A DNA stretch of 64,000 nt, taken from assembly GCA_964525185.1 (NCBI GenBank), contig CAZGFQ010000007.1:11855-75854 (forward strand), written 5' to 3'. Made by a program: the position numbers and the translations under genes. The notes under the pieces are model-generated. The model ran no database searches. It was not told where the DNA came from and saw only the letters and a list, made by a program, of their open reading frames with translations. Below, in pieces: positions 51,912-62,468 of this stretch. Each line of letters starts with the position of its first letter. The first letter of the stretch is position 1. Source of the DNA: JABHGY01 sp964525185 (lineage in GTDB: Bacteria; Fidelibacterota; Marinisomatia; Marinisomatales; UBA1611).

Positions 51912-52610
51912 TTATAAATCCAAAAGTTGTTCTTCTAGCTCAATGGATCTAGGAAATAGAATATTATTTTCTAGATGAATATGATAATGAATATCATCTT
52001 CCAATGCTTTTAGATTTGCGTAAGCTGCACGATATGTATTGCATCCATCAGAAGGCGGTTCATAACCATTAGATAATGCGCTCATTTTTTTAAGAATATC
52101 TCCAGCCGTATCATGTTCTGCAATCATAACAGAAATTGGGCCATTGACAAATGCTCCCCCTTGATTTCCGTGTTCAATCAATTTCTTAATGAAGGGGAAA
52201 AGAATCTGCTCCTCTTTCATCATATGTTGATGCAAATCTTGCATTAAGTCATTAAATAGTTTCGCTATTTCTACAGTTTCCGGATGGCGCTCACCATGAA
52301 CTCTCGCTACCTTATTAATAAATTCTGCCGTAATGGGACCATTCTCATAAATATAGGTATGATGTGAGTTATAAATATGATCGACCAATTCATCCAAAGC
52401 CATTGATTTATAATTTTCGTCTTTTTCAGAATCTCCAATGACAGCTTCTAAATCAAGCAAGACTTTTGACAAATCAACTCCACTATTTTCACAGGCAGAT
52501 TGGACAGTAACCCCGCCACCGCAGCAAAAATCTAAACCGTGTTTTTTAAATACATTCGCCATGCGAATATCATCTGTGACAATTTCACCGACTGTTTTAT
52601 CATTAAACAT
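51912..52610 (-). CDS. Iron-sulfur cluster repair di-iron protein (RIC/ScdA/YtfE)
   Basis: The 232-residue protein has an N-terminal DUF542 segment with the Cys pair C29-C30 (GLDFCCGGG) and a hemerythrin-like di-iron domain with repeated His (HHTYIYEN, HGERHPETVE, HMMKEEQILFPF, EHDTAGD, HIHLENNILFPR). RIC proteins repair Fe-S clusters damaged by nitric oxide or peroxide. It lies between narK2/narK1 and actA, so it would protect the NarGH, ActB and Rrf2 clusters from reactive nitrogen made during nitrate respiration. Confidence 0.94.
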   Translation of the reverse strand: MFNDKTVGEIVTDDIRMANVFKKHGLDFCCGGGVTVQSACENSGVDLSKVLLDLEAVIGDSEKDENYKSMALDELVDHIYNSHHTYIYENGPITAEFINKVARVHGERHPETVEIAKLFNDLMQDLHQHMMKEEQILFPFIKKLIEHGNQGGAFVNGPISVMIAEHDTAGDILKKMSALSNGYEPPSDGCNTYRAAYANLKALEDDIHYHIHLENNILFPRSIELEEQLLDL

Positions 52611-52631
52611 TTTTTTATTCCAATTAATTGA

Positions 52632-54260
52632 TTAAGGGTTTTTATATTCCGCTTTTGGACCGAGGTAGTACCAATAATTCAAAAGTGCGCATACAGCGTA
52701 AAAAACAGCGAACCCATACATGGCAAGTTCAGGCGTTCCAGACTTCATATTTTCACCAATGATCTTTGGAATTAAAAAGGCACCATAGGCTGCAACTGCT
52801 GATGTCCAACCTAACACAGGTCCGGCTTGTTCTTGGTTGAATACCATAGATATGGTTCTAAAAGTTGATCCATTTCCAATACCCGTTGCTGCAAATAAAA
52901 TGACAATTAGAATAAAAAATGGAATAAAGTAATCTTGCGGAGTTGCAGATTGATAAGCTAAATGAGCGTAGTATCCTACGCCAATTGAACAAACAACCAT
53001 CACGATTGAAACGACTTGCGTGATAATTGCCCCGCCTAATTTATCTGCCATTTTTCCACCAATTGGGCGAATTAAGGCACCCACAAAAGCACCCACCCAA
53101 ACATACATAAATGTAGCTGGCCCTTCAGGATTAGCCACATGCTGCCAAACACCATCCGCGCCTAAAATATGCTTAACACCAAAAATAAATTTAATGGCCA
53201 AACCAACGGCAGCGGCAAAACCAATAAAGGAACCAAATGTCATGGTATAAATAATGGTCATCACCCATGTATGTTTATTATCAAAAATTGAAAATTGACG
53301 ATTTAAATTGTCTTTTATTTCACCTGGTGATAAAGACTTCATTAAGACGACTGTTGAAGCAATTACGATTGGAAGTACAATCCATTTGACCCATGTTAAA
53401 GCTTTAAAGGTTAGAATAAAGTAAAGACCTACGGCAGCTGTAAAAAAGCCAATTGCTAAAAGAAAAGCAATTCGGCCAAAAGATATAACCGCCCCTTTAA
53501 TGTTTGGAGAAACTGCTTCTGTTCTAATATTATTTAATCGTGTCCACCCAAAATATGCCAATGGAATTAACCATAACATCCAAACCCAACCAGCATTAGC
53601 AAGCCATGTTTCTGAACCAGCTGCAATACGTTTAAAAATTGTACCTGAGGTACTTGAGAGTTTCAATGGATCACCACTTAAAGCCCCTAAAAATGGAACT
53701 GTCATTGCAAGTGGAATCAATATTTGCATCGTAGTAACACCAAAATTTCCAAGCCCAGCATTCATACCCAGCGCATATCCTTGTTCTTTTTTAGGATAGA
53801 AAAAAGAAATATTACTCATGGAAGAAGCAAAGTTTCCCCCTCCAAAGCCAGATAAAAAGGCCATAACAATAAAAAAGTTAAATGATGTTGTTGGGTCTTG
53901 AAGACCTATTGCCGTTCCAAATGCAGGAATCATTAATAAAGCGGTTGTGAAAAATATCGTATTCCTACCTCCAGCCAAACGTATAAAAAATGAACTGGGA
54001 ATTCTAAGTGTTGCCCCCGTTAAACCTGCAATAGCAGGCAACATAAATAATAGCCCCATTGCTTCTTCTGGGGATTTCCCAAAAGTAAATCCTAAGTTTT
54101 TCATTTGAACCGTAATAATTCCCCACATGAGCCATACTGAAAAGCCCACCAATAAGCTTGGAATGGAAATCCATAAATTTCTCGTAGCTACTTTTTTCCC
54201 GGTTGAATTCCAGAATTCCTGATTTTCTACATCCCACTGTTTTATGTCTTGATTGTTCAT
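52632..54260 (-). CDS. narK: NarK-family nitrate/nitrite transporter (copy B)
   Basis: The 542-residue MFS carrier has twelve or more segments with the nitrate signature GMNAGLGNFGVTTMQILIPLA near 165-185 and a second glycine-rich region, GWTSAVAAYGAFLIPKIIG. It is longer than the usual 460 residues owing to a large central loop (about 195-265). It sits directly after another NarK (26 bp), recalling NarK1/NarK2 pairs, in which one imports nitrate with protons and the other exchanges nitrate for nitrite. Confidence 0.93.
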   Translation of the reverse strand: MNNQDIKQWDVENQEFWNSTGKKVATRNLWISIPSLLVGFSVWLMWGIITVQMKNLGFTFGKSPEEAMGLLFMLPAIAGLTGATLRIPSSFFIRLAGGRNTIFFTTALLMIPAFGTAIGLQDPTTSFNFFIVMAFLSGFGGGNFASSMSNISFFYPKKEQGYALGMNAGLGNFGVTTMQILIPLAMTVPFLGALSGDPLKLSSTSGTIFKRIAAGSETWLANAGWVWMLWLIPLAYFGWTRLNNIRTEAVSPNIKGAVISFGRIAFLLAIGFFTAAVGLYFILTFKALTWVKWIVLPIVIASTVVLMKSLSPGEIKDNLNRQFSIFDNKHTWVMTIIYTMTFGSFIGFAAAVGLAIKFIFGVKHILGADGVWQHVANPEGPATFMYVWVGAFVGALIRPIGGKMADKLGGAIITQVVSIVMVVCSIGVGYYAHLAYQSATPQDYFIPFFILIVILFAATGIGNGSTFRTISMVFNQEQAGPVLGWTSAVAAYGAFLIPKIIGENMKSGTPELAMYGFAVFYAVCALLNYWYYLGPKAEYKNP

Positions 54261-54285
54261 TTAATAATCCCTTCTGAATTTAATT

Positions 54286-55848
54286 TTATTCTTCCGCAAA
54301 AGATCCTTTTGGCTCTTCTAAAAATGCCCAGCAATAGAAAAAACTTAAAAATGCACCACCGGCGATAATGAAAAAGAATGTTTTTGCATCTACCAATGAA
54401 TAAATCACAAGGTATATAACAGCGCCCACATTACCATAAGCACCAGCCATACCTGCAATTTGGCCTGTCATTTTTTTATTTATCATCGGAATCACAGCAA
54501 AAGTTGCTCCCTCAGCCCCTTGTACAAACATGGATGCTAAAATCGTTATAACAATTGAGATAATTAGCCAAGTTGTGCCGTCAAACATTGGAACTACTGT
54601 TTGGACACCGTTTACAACAGGCCCCCATTCTCCAATATGTGCCATCCCAAGAAAACCAAGCGCGATACCAATCATGTAAATCAACATCGTTTTTTTTCGA
54701 TTTTTCATGGTGTCTGATAGTAATCCACCCAACGGGCGAGCAAATAAATTAACAAAAGCAAAAGATGAAGCAATGAGACCCGCAAGAGTCGCTGTCATAA
54801 TATAATTCCCATCACTTCCCATTAGGTTAGAAAATGTCGTTTCAAAAAACATAGGCAACATAGAGACAACCGCTAATTCTGATCCAAAATTTGCAAAATA
54901 AGTACTATTTAGTGCAGCAACACTCGACCAATGATATTTATCTTCTTCGGGAACACCTGCTTTTAAATAGGGGAGATTGATTTGTAAGGTTTTGAAAACA
55001 TGGGCAATATATACTAATGCGAGAATGCCGTATACCATTGTTAAAATATCTTGTGAAATTAATGCAAGGCCATTCACTTTAATTCCACCAATTCTCCAGG
55101 CCAATACGCCCATAGCTCCAACTAATGGGAAAGACCAGACAAGGTATTGAACTAAATCACCATAAGATGTTACCATCATAGGTTCAGCTTTTTTTGTTTT
55201 AGCTACTGGTTTATCTGCTGGGTGATCGGTAACTAAAAAGTAATACACTATTCCATAAATAAATGAAACAGCTGCATTTACAATCATTGCATATCTCCAA
55301 GCATCTTCACCAAATCCAAGAGTATCTCGGAAAACAGAAATCGCAATCCATGGTAAAGTCATTGCTGCCCAAGCGGAACCAAAATTTCCCCAACCAGCAT
55401 AAAATCCTTCTGCACGACCAATCATTTTTGGTGGAAACCAGTTTGCAACCATTTTAATTCCAACAACAAACCCAGCTCCAATGGAACCAAGAACTAATCT
55501 TGAAACTAATAATTGTGTAAATGTATCTCCTAAAGCAAATAACCAAGCTGGAATTGCCATTAGAACCATTAATCCTGAAAAAACGATGCGAGGGCCGTAT
55601 CGATCAATAAGTGCCCCAATAATTATTCGTGCCGGTATAGTAAGAGCAACATTGCTAATTGCTAAAACTTTTAAATGCTCTTTTGTAAGCCAGTTAACAC
55701 TTTTTAGCATAGTTGTAGCAAGTGGCGCCATATTAAACCAAACATAAAATGTAATAAAGAATGCTATCCAAGTAAAATGGAGCGTCCTTATTCTTTCTTT
55801 CCCGAAATCCAATAATTCTGGAACTTTCCGAGTATTTCCGTTTGTCAT
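54286..55848 (-). CDS. narK: NarK-family nitrate/nitrite transporter (copy A)
   Basis: The 520-residue MFS carrier has FYAGWGNFGSAWAAMTLPWIA near 150-170 and GMAGAYGNVGAVIYLVIYSLV near 463-483, the two nitrate-signature helices of NarK. It is 25 bp downstream of narI. Together with the next gene it supplies nitrate to the cytoplasmic face, where NarG acts, and removes nitrite. Confidence 0.94.
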   Translation of the reverse strand: MTNGNTRKVPELLDFGKERIRTLHFTWIAFFITFYVWFNMAPLATTMLKSVNWLTKEHLKVLAISNVALTIPARIIIGALIDRYGPRIVFSGLMVLMAIPAWLFALGDTFTQLLVSRLVLGSIGAGFVVGIKMVANWFPPKMIGRAEGFYAGWGNFGSAWAAMTLPWIAISVFRDTLGFGEDAWRYAMIVNAAVSFIYGIVYYFLVTDHPADKPVAKTKKAEPMMVTSYGDLVQYLVWSFPLVGAMGVLAWRIGGIKVNGLALISQDILTMVYGILALVYIAHVFKTLQINLPYLKAGVPEEDKYHWSSVAALNSTYFANFGSELAVVSMLPMFFETTFSNLMGSDGNYIMTATLAGLIASSFAFVNLFARPLGGLLSDTMKNRKKTMLIYMIGIALGFLGMAHIGEWGPVVNGVQTVVPMFDGTTWLIISIVITILASMFVQGAEGATFAVIPMINKKMTGQIAGMAGAYGNVGAVIYLVIYSLVDAKTFFFIIAGGAFLSFFYCWAFLEEPKGSFAEE

Positions 55849-55873
55849 GAGATTTTCCTTTTTAAATGATTAA

Positions 55874-56581
55874 TTATTTTGGTGTTCGAATTGTTTTTCG
55901 GTTCCAGTTCCATCTAACTACTTGTGGTTTTCTCCATAAATAGGGATTTGGCAATACTAAGATATGAACTAACCGGGTGTAAGGAAAAAGTAAAATAATT
56001 GAGAACGCACCAATAACATGAAGTTTTATTGTTAAAGGCATTGCAGTTACATATGAAAGATTTGGGCTTAATTTCAATACAGACCATAAATAGGGTGCTA
56101 ATGAAGCTGCAAACCAACTGGATCCCCATCTATGAAAATAAGCAGTATAGATTCCAGTGATAACTTGAAAGGCTAAAATACCTAGCACCATCCAATCTGC
56201 AGATGATGTAACAAATTTAGCTCTTGCATTGGAATTTCTTCGAGATATCATATTTATAAGCCCAACTAACGTCATGAGACCAAATATAAACATGGCAATT
56301 TCCATAACATATAACCGGGCTGGGACACTATTCCACCAAAGAACAGTATCAGGGACAAGGAACCAAACAAAATGTGCCGTCAGTACAGCGATAATTCCAT
56401 AATGAAAAGGAACTAAACCCCAAAAATGTTGGCGATTTTCAAGGAATTGAGACGATAGACTTGAATATGTAAACGCCTTAGACCGATACCTTTGAATTGT
56501 GACAACAAAAAAAGTGAATAAAGTCACATAAGGAAACAGTTGAAAGAAAAATGTATCTAAATAATCCTGTAACATATCCAT
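55874..56581 (-). CDS. narI: Respiratory nitrate reductase gamma subunit NarI
   Basis: The 235-residue membrane cytochrome b has five segments and paired His ligands (VPFHYGIIAVLTAHFVWF near the second helix, IKLHVIGAFSIILLFPYTRLVHIL near the fifth). It oxidises quinol and passes electrons to NarH. It overlaps narJ by 1 base. Confidence 0.95.
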   Translation of the reverse strand: MDMLQDYLDTFFFQLFPYVTLFTFFVVTIQRYRSKAFTYSSLSSQFLENRQHFWGLVPFHYGIIAVLTAHFVWFLVPDTVLWWNSVPARLYVMEIAMFIFGLMTLVGLINMISRRNSNARAKFVTSSADWMVLGILAFQVITGIYTAYFHRWGSSWFAASLAPYLWSVLKLSPNLSYVTAMPLTIKLHVIGAFSIILLFPYTRLVHILVLPNPYLWRKPQVVRWNWNRKTIRTPK

Positions 56582-57099
56582 TATGTTTGTCCCTCCTGGT
56601 CATTTGATTGGCGCTTAAGAACATTGTAAATAAACTGAAGTAAATTTTTATAAGGAGTTTCCGTTTCGCCGAAACCTTTAATGATTTTTTCAGTAGCCGG
56701 CAACACTCTGGTCCGAATAAATTCAATTCTATCGTCTGATTCCATTTGAGGAAGAACTGATAAAATATGTGTTAAATGGTCGGGTAATTCTGACGTTTCT
56801 CGAATATTAAATTCTCTTAACATTTCACGAATTCGAACCATAAAAACACCGCGCTCATAGTTTTCTCCATGTAAGTGCCATCCTAAATCCAAACATGTGT
56901 TTGGAGTGAAATCAAATAGTTGAGTAAACTCTTCCTGCAGTTTTGTCAATTCAGTCTCATTCACATGTTGACTGAAAATGTGAAAATCATCTGTTTTTTC
57001 CCCGTTCAGCGATTGACTCACTTTATCCAAATCAGAACGAATATCCGATTCTGGATAGGAAATCAACGGAACAAGTTGAGTATAAATTTCTGTATTCAT
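56581..57099 (-). CDS. narJ: Nitrate reductase assembly chaperone NarJ
   Basis: The 172-residue TorD-like protein has LISYPESDIRSDLDKV and THILSVLPQM...IEFIRTRVLPATEKI, typical of NarJ. It guides cofactor insertion into NarG and membrane attachment of NarGH. Its start is 226 bp from the narH stop, an unusually wide spacing for this operon, filled by repeat sequence (57100-57325). Confidence 0.93.
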   Translation of the reverse strand: MNTEIYTQLVPLISYPESDIRSDLDKVSQSLNGEKTDDFHIFSQHVNETELTKLQEEFTQLFDFTPNTCLDLGWHLHGENYERGVFMVRIREMLREFNIRETSELPDHLTHILSVLPQMESDDRIEFIRTRVLPATEKIIKGFGETETPYKNLLQFIYNVLKRQSNDQEGQT

Positions 57100-57325
57100 T
57101 TTTTTCTGCCTATTAAGAATGATAAACCTATTGCTTCCCCCTGTAATAGGGGGATTATGGGGGTCATGAAAATTGAAAAATCGTTCATGTTATTAAGTAT
57201 TTCCATTATTTTTCACCCCTTTGTATTTTCTCTATGACAGGGGAAAAAGAAGGGCTTTTTTTATTCGTTTTTATTATTTTCATTTTTTCTCTGCGTTCTT
57301 TGCGTCTCTGTGGCTTCCAAAAATT
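57100..57325. repeat. narH-narJ intercistronic region with hairpins and a degenerate CCACGGAG-type repeat
   Basis: This 226-bp interval holds no gene. It contains CTCTGCGTTCTTTGCGTCTC then TGTGG at 57289-57313, the inverse of CCACAGAGACGCAAAG, a relative of the repeats around the GxxExxY gene at 39298-39672. It also has two short C-rich/G-rich hairpins: CCCCCT/AGGGGG near 57138-57154, and CCCCT with AGGGG further on, near 57217 and 57239. It looks like inserted repeat sequence within an otherwise tightly packed operon. Confidence 0.65.
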
Positions 57326-58816
57326 TTACCAACCACGTGCAGGTGCTTCTTTAAAACCAAACCCTGCTTCTTGTTTATGTTCTAAGGGGTCTTTCATCAT
57401 TTCAATTGCTTCTTCACGGTGTGCAGCTGGAATAACAAATCTATCTTCGAATGTGCAAAGTGATGTCAATTTGTAAATATCATCCGCTTCAGAAGGATGA
57501 CAATCCGCTTCAATTAATAATTTTTCAGCATCAATTTTATCAATATCTCCTACTGTTTCAGCGCGACGGTAAGTTCGTATAGCTGATTGTTTTTTCAAGA
57601 CATAACGTAAATGACTTTCATTTCCACCACCAAACATTTTGGCTAAATATTTAATTGGAGCACGTGCCTTATCAAAATCAGGGAAAAATTCATCATTAAT
57701 ACTTCTAACAGAATCCCCTTCTTGCGAACTCATCACTGGCAACATAGGTGGAACATAAAATAACATTGGAAGTGTCCGATACTCTACATGCGGTGGCAAA
57801 GCAATACCCCACTCTTTTACAAATTTGTAAACGGGTGATTCTTGTGCCGCTTTAATGGTTGAATCTGCAATGCCGTTTTTCTTTGCTTCTTCTATGACTG
57901 TTTCATCAAACGGATCTAGAATCATTTCTCTTTGGGCATCCACTAATTCATGATCTGGTCGCTTAGCGGTTTCTTCAATTTTATCTGCATCATAAAGGAG
58001 AACGCCTAAATAACGAATCCGCCCAACACATGAATGAAAGCATGCAGGAGCTTGACCCGTTTCTACTCGTGGGAAACATAAAATACATTTTTCGGATTTT
58101 CCGGTATTCCAATTGTAATATGTTTTCTTATAAGGACATGCGGAAATGCATGAACGCCACGCACGGCATCTTTCTTGGTCAAGCAAAACGATTCCATCTT
58201 CACCTCTTTTGTATAAAGCTCCTGACGGGCAAGATGCAACACAAGATGGATTAACACAGTGATTACAAATACGAGGGAAATAAAACATCATCAATCGTTC
58301 TATGGCAAACATTTGTTCTCGCTGCTCTTCTGATAATCCATCTAGATTTATATCATTTTCTGCGTATATTGGAGATCCACTTAAATCGTCATCCCAATTT
58401 GGACCTGCTTCAATATCCATTTCTTCACCTGTAACCATCGAAATGGGTCGTGCTGTTGGTTGATCGTCTCCTTCAGGAGAATCAAATAAATCTTTATATT
58501 TATATGTCCAAGGTTCATAGTAGTCGTCTAATGTTGGCATATTAGGATTATGAAAAATATTAGTCACTGTACTAGATTTACTTGTTGAACGTAGTTTTAG
58601 TTCACCATCTACTAATTCCCAGCCACCTTTATATTTATCCTGATCTTCCCAACGTGTTGGAAATCCTGTTCCAGGTTTTGTTTCTACATTATTCCACCAC
58701 ATGTATTCAGTTCCTTTACGGTCTGTCCAAATATTTTTACATGCAATACTGCACGTATGACAGCCGATACATTTATCGAGGTGAAACACCATTGAAATTT
58801 GACTTCTGATATCCAT
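57326..58816 (-). CDS. narH: Respiratory nitrate reductase beta subunit NarH
   Basis: The 496-residue ferredoxin-type protein has the four NarH cluster sets: CIGCHTCSIAC, CNHCVNPSCVASC, CRAWRSCISAC (Trp in place of one Cys, giving the 3Fe-4S centre) and CILCFPRVETGQAPACFHSC-type. It carries electrons from NarI to NarG. It is 13 bp after narG. Confidence 0.97.
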   Translation of the reverse strand: MDIRSQISMVFHLDKCIGCHTCSIACKNIWTDRKGTEYMWWNNVETKPGTGFPTRWEDQDKYKGGWELVDGELKLRSTSKSSTVTNIFHNPNMPTLDDYYEPWTYKYKDLFDSPEGDDQPTARPISMVTGEEMDIEAGPNWDDDLSGSPIYAENDINLDGLSEEQREQMFAIERLMMFYFPRICNHCVNPSCVASCPSGALYKRGEDGIVLLDQERCRAWRSCISACPYKKTYYNWNTGKSEKCILCFPRVETGQAPACFHSCVGRIRYLGVLLYDADKIEETAKRPDHELVDAQREMILDPFDETVIEEAKKNGIADSTIKAAQESPVYKFVKEWGIALPPHVEYRTLPMLFYVPPMLPVMSSQEGDSVRSINDEFFPDFDKARAPIKYLAKMFGGGNESHLRYVLKKQSAIRTYRRAETVGDIDKIDAEKLLIEADCHPSEADDIYKLTSLCTFEDRFVIPAAHREEAIEMMKDPLEHKQEAGFGFKEAPARGW

Positions 58817-58829
58817 TTTGATTTTCCCT

Positions 58830-61800
58830 TTACCAGTTCAAGATGGGCAATTTGCGCACCATGATGAAGGTGTCCCGGTTTGCACCTGTCGGACCCCAGT
58901 AATTAAAGTGATAAGTAAATTGGCCGTAACCACCAACCATTAGGTTTGGCTTCAATCGAGCACGTGTTAAACTATTATTCATACCTGCTCGCTTATTTCC
59001 ACGTAAGGGTGATTTAGGTACAGATAATGTTCTTTCAGTTGCATGATAAATAATAACAATCCCTCTTGGAATTCGAACACTCACATTTGCTCGAGTAACA
59101 ACTACTCCATTGTCATTATAGACTTCTACCCAATCATTATCCACAATACCCAATTCTTCTGCATCTTTATCATTAATCCAAAATGGTTCAACACCGCGAC
59201 TAAGAGTAGACATACGATGATTGTCCCCATATGTTGAATGAATGTGCCACTTTCCATGAGGTGTAAGATAATTAAAAACTTTTGCTTTATGTTCGCTTTC
59301 ACTCGTTTCTAATTCAGCATATTGCGTTGGAGTTGGTTTTGGTTTATATGTTGGCAAATGTTCACCATATTGAATATATCCCGGATGGTCCAAGTAAAAC
59401 TGCTGACGGCCTGTCAATGTTCTCCATGGTACTAGACGTTCTACATTATATGTGAATGGAGAATAAGCTCTTCCATTTTCAAGAAGCCCTGACCACATTG
59501 GGCTATTATGAAGTCTTCGCGGTTGGGAGCATAAATCATCATAACTCATACGAACCCCACGATTCTTTTCGCCCAAATCGGCAAGAGCAAGCCCTGTCTT
59601 TTCTTCCATGTTTTTATAGGATCTGTATGCTAATTCACCATTAGTTACGGTAGCTAATTGCAAAACAGTGTTACATACATCTTTTGATTCTTTTAATGAT
59701 GGGTATGTTTCCCCACCCCACGATTCTGTCGGAAACTCAACTTTCAATCGATCATATTCATCCTTCACATGGTAGTGTGTCCCATGGGCACCAAGACCAT
59801 TAGCTGGCACATTGGGGCCATAGGAGATATATCGATTATATACATTTTTGTAATCACGTTTTACCACCTTAATTCCGGGCATTGTTTTCCCGGGGATAGC
59901 TTCCACTTCCCCATCGATCCAATCTTTGATTTCTGTTTGAGCAATTTCAGCAGGTGTATCATGAGCCAAGGCCAATGTAACCACATCTTCCATATCTTCT
60001 GGGAAATGTTTTTCGGAAACTTTAGAGAATGATTCTGCAATATCTTTAAAAATATCCCAATCACTTTTGGATTCCCAAGCTGGGGGTACCGCTTCTGCTA
60101 AAGGATGAATAAAACTATGCATATCCGTAGAATTCAAATCAGCTTTTTCATACCATGTAGCGGCTGGCAATACAATATCTGAATAAAGAGCAGATGTATC
60201 CATTCTAAAATTCAAGTCAACAACCAAGTCCATTTTCCCTTGAGGCACTTTATCATGCCAAACCACTTCTTCAGTCGACCCTTTTGCAAACCCTGGGTCT
60301 GAGACCTGATTTGTATGTGTCCCTAGATAATGATCTAAAAAGAATTCATGTCCTTTGGCGCTACCACCAATAGCATTTCCACGCCATACAAACCAAACTC
60401 GCGGCCAGTTATCCGAATTATCTGGGTCCTCAATTGAGAATTTCATTTCACGTTTTTTTAATTTATCTACAACATAATCCACAATTCCTTGCTCATCACC
60501 TGCTCCATTTAGCCGCGCTTCTTTTGCTAAATCTATGGGATTAGTTCCAAATTGAGGATAGAATGGAAGCCAGCCATTTCGAACAGCTTTCACATTAACA
60601 TCAATTGTATGCCCCTTGGCTAATGTTTTTTCTGGTTGATTCTCTGGGACAGTATGGTAATCAGTAAATGATTTTTCATAACGCCACTGATCAGAATGAA
60701 CATAGTGCCAACTTGGAGTATTTTGAAGTCGTGATGGACCAAACCAATCTTTAGCTAATGCAATAGAAGCCCAAGATTCACCTGGGGCTAATTTTTCTTG
60801 TCCAACATAATGTGCCAGTCCACCACCATTTTTACCAATACAACCGGTAAACATTAGTGCATGAATGGCTGCACGATACATAAGATTTGCGTGATACCAG
60901 TGATTTATTCCAGCACCAATAATAACTGTACATTTTCCACCTGTTTTTTCTGCAGTATTCGCCCATTCGCGAGCGAAACGAATTAATGTATCAGGAGCAA
61001 TACCAGTATATTTTTCTGCCCATGCAGGCGTGAAATTTGAATCATCTACATAATTTGTAGGATATCCGTCTAAACCACGTCCAACGCCATATTGCGCCAT
61101 GAGTAAATCGTAAACTGTTGCAACAGGAACTTTCCCAGTTTCAGTTTCAATATACTTGACCGGTACGCCACGTATAATTGTTTCCCCTTCACTAAAATCA
61201 TCTAATTCAACATTAAATATATCATCAGATTCATTTAAAAATGTCAATTTAGGATTTATTCTTGACCCATTTACGGCATCTTCGAGTTTCAGGTTCCATT
61301 TTCCTTTTTCTTCATTAGCCCAACGGTGACCTACGGATCCCTGAGGAACTTTCGTGCAATTTTCATCTTCATCCCACATAAGGAATTGCCAGTCGCCATT
61401 TTCAATATTTCTATATGATGAAAGACGATTAGCTCGTAATAATTGACCTGCTTTGTATGAACCGCTTTCTTTAGATAATTCTACGAGGAATGGGGAATCA
61501 GTATATTGTTTCGAATAATCAAGGAATGATTTTTCCTGTTTCTCATGATGATATTCTTTGAGAATTACATGATTAACAGCCATCCAATAGGCACCATCCT
61601 GCCCAGCATTAATGGGAATCCATTCATCAGAAAATTTTGATACTTGTGAAAAATCCGGCGAAAATACGACCATTTTTGTTCCATTATGTCGCGCTTCTGC
61701 CGCAAAATGCACATCGGGCGTTCGAGTCATGTTAAGATTAGCACCCATAACAGCAAGCATTTTTGCATTATACCAATCAGCTGATTCTTGCACATCTGTT

Positions 61801-62468
61801 TGCTCTCCCCATGTTTCTGGAGATGCATTTGGCAAATCACAATACCAATCATAAAATGAAAGAGAAACGCCACCAATTAATTGCATTAATCTAGCGCCGG
61901 ATGCATAAGAAACCATTGACATTGCAGGTATGGGTGAAAATCCCGCAATTCGGTCAGGGCCATGTTGTTTAATAGTATGAGCCATAGAAGCGGCAATTAT
62001 TTCTTTTACTGTTTCCCAATCAGCTCGACGGAATCCACCTTTACCACGCGCTCGTTGCCAACGTTTCCTTTTATCAGGATCATTTACCATAGAAGTCCAT
62101 GCTTCTACTGGGTCATTATATTCTTTTTTTGCTTCTAACCATAAATCAAGTAATGCGCCGCGAATTGTTGGATATTTTACTCTCAATGGACTATATAAAT
62201 ACCATGAGAATGAAATACCGCGTTGACACCCGCGAGGTTCATAAGGCGGAATGCCATGCTCCAATTTCGGATAATCCAATCCTTGCATTTCCCAAGTGAC
62301 GATTCCATCTTTTACATGAATCTGCCATGTACAGCTACCGGTGCAGTTTACACCATGTGTACTTCGTACAACTTTGTCATACTGCCAACGATTACGATAA
62401 AATTCTTCCCAGCTACGATTCTGTGGTACGACTTCGTCTCTAATCCACGACAACTTACTGTTGCTCAT
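58830..62468 (-). CDS. narG: Respiratory nitrate reductase alpha subunit NarG
   Basis: The 1212-residue molybdenum enzyme has the FS0 cluster ligands H38, C42, C46 and C81 (HGVNCTGSC...RGCQRG), with His in place of Cys as in NarG, and the Mo-binding region YCDLPNASPETWGEQTDVQ. No twin-arginine leader is present, so the catalytic site should face the cytoplasm, consistent with two NarK carriers. It reduces nitrate to nitrite with electrons from NarH. It overlaps the upstream diheme cytochrome gene by 1 base (TAATG). Confidence 0.97.
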   Translation of the reverse strand: MSNSKLSWIRDEVVPQNRSWEEFYRNRWQYDKVVRSTHGVNCTGSCTWQIHVKDGIVTWEMQGLDYPKLEHGIPPYEPRGCQRGISFSWYLYSPLRVKYPTIRGALLDLWLEAKKEYNDPVEAWTSMVNDPDKRKRWQRARGKGGFRRADWETVKEIIAASMAHTIKQHGPDRIAGFSPIPAMSMVSYASGARLMQLIGGVSLSFYDWYCDLPNASPETWGEQTDVQESADWYNAKMLAVMGANLNMTRTPDVHFAAEARHNGTKMVVFSPDFSQVSKFSDEWIPINAGQDGAYWMAVNHVILKEYHHEKQEKSFLDYSKQYTDSPFLVELSKESGSYKAGQLLRANRLSSYRNIENGDWQFLMWDEDENCTKVPQGSVGHRWANEEKGKWNLKLEDAVNGSRINPKLTFLNESDDIFNVELDDFSEGETIIRGVPVKYIETETGKVPVATVYDLLMAQYGVGRGLDGYPTNYVDDSNFTPAWAEKYTGIAPDTLIRFAREWANTAEKTGGKCTVIIGAGINHWYHANLMYRAAIHALMFTGCIGKNGGGLAHYVGQEKLAPGESWASIALAKDWFGPSRLQNTPSWHYVHSDQWRYEKSFTDYHTVPENQPEKTLAKGHTIDVNVKAVRNGWLPFYPQFGTNPIDLAKEARLNGAGDEQGIVDYVVDKLKKREMKFSIEDPDNSDNWPRVWFVWRGNAIGGSAKGHEFFLDHYLGTHTNQVSDPGFAKGSTEEVVWHDKVPQGKMDLVVDLNFRMDTSALYSDIVLPAATWYEKADLNSTDMHSFIHPLAEAVPPAWESKSDWDIFKDIAESFSKVSEKHFPEDMEDVVTLALAHDTPAEIAQTEIKDWIDGEVEAIPGKTMPGIKVVKRDYKNVYNRYISYGPNVPANGLGAHGTHYHVKDEYDRLKVEFPTESWGGETYPSLKESKDVCNTVLQLATVTNGELAYRSYKNMEEKTGLALADLGEKNRGVRMSYDDLCSQPRRLHNSPMWSGLLENGRAYSPFTYNVERLVPWRTLTGRQQFYLDHPGYIQYGEHLPTYKPKPTPTQYAELETSESEHKAKVFNYLTPHGKWHIHSTYGDNHRMSTLSRGVEPFWINDKDAEELGIVDNDWVEVYNDNGVVVTRANVSVRIPRGIVIIYHATERTLSVPKSPLRGNKRAGMNNSLTRARLKPNLMVGGYGQFTYHFNYWGPTGANRDTFIMVRKLPILNW

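Noticed and set aside
54826..54845. ATGTCGTT resembling the operator core within a narK gene
   Set aside because: It is inside coding sequence and matches only the short core; expected by chance in 64 kb.
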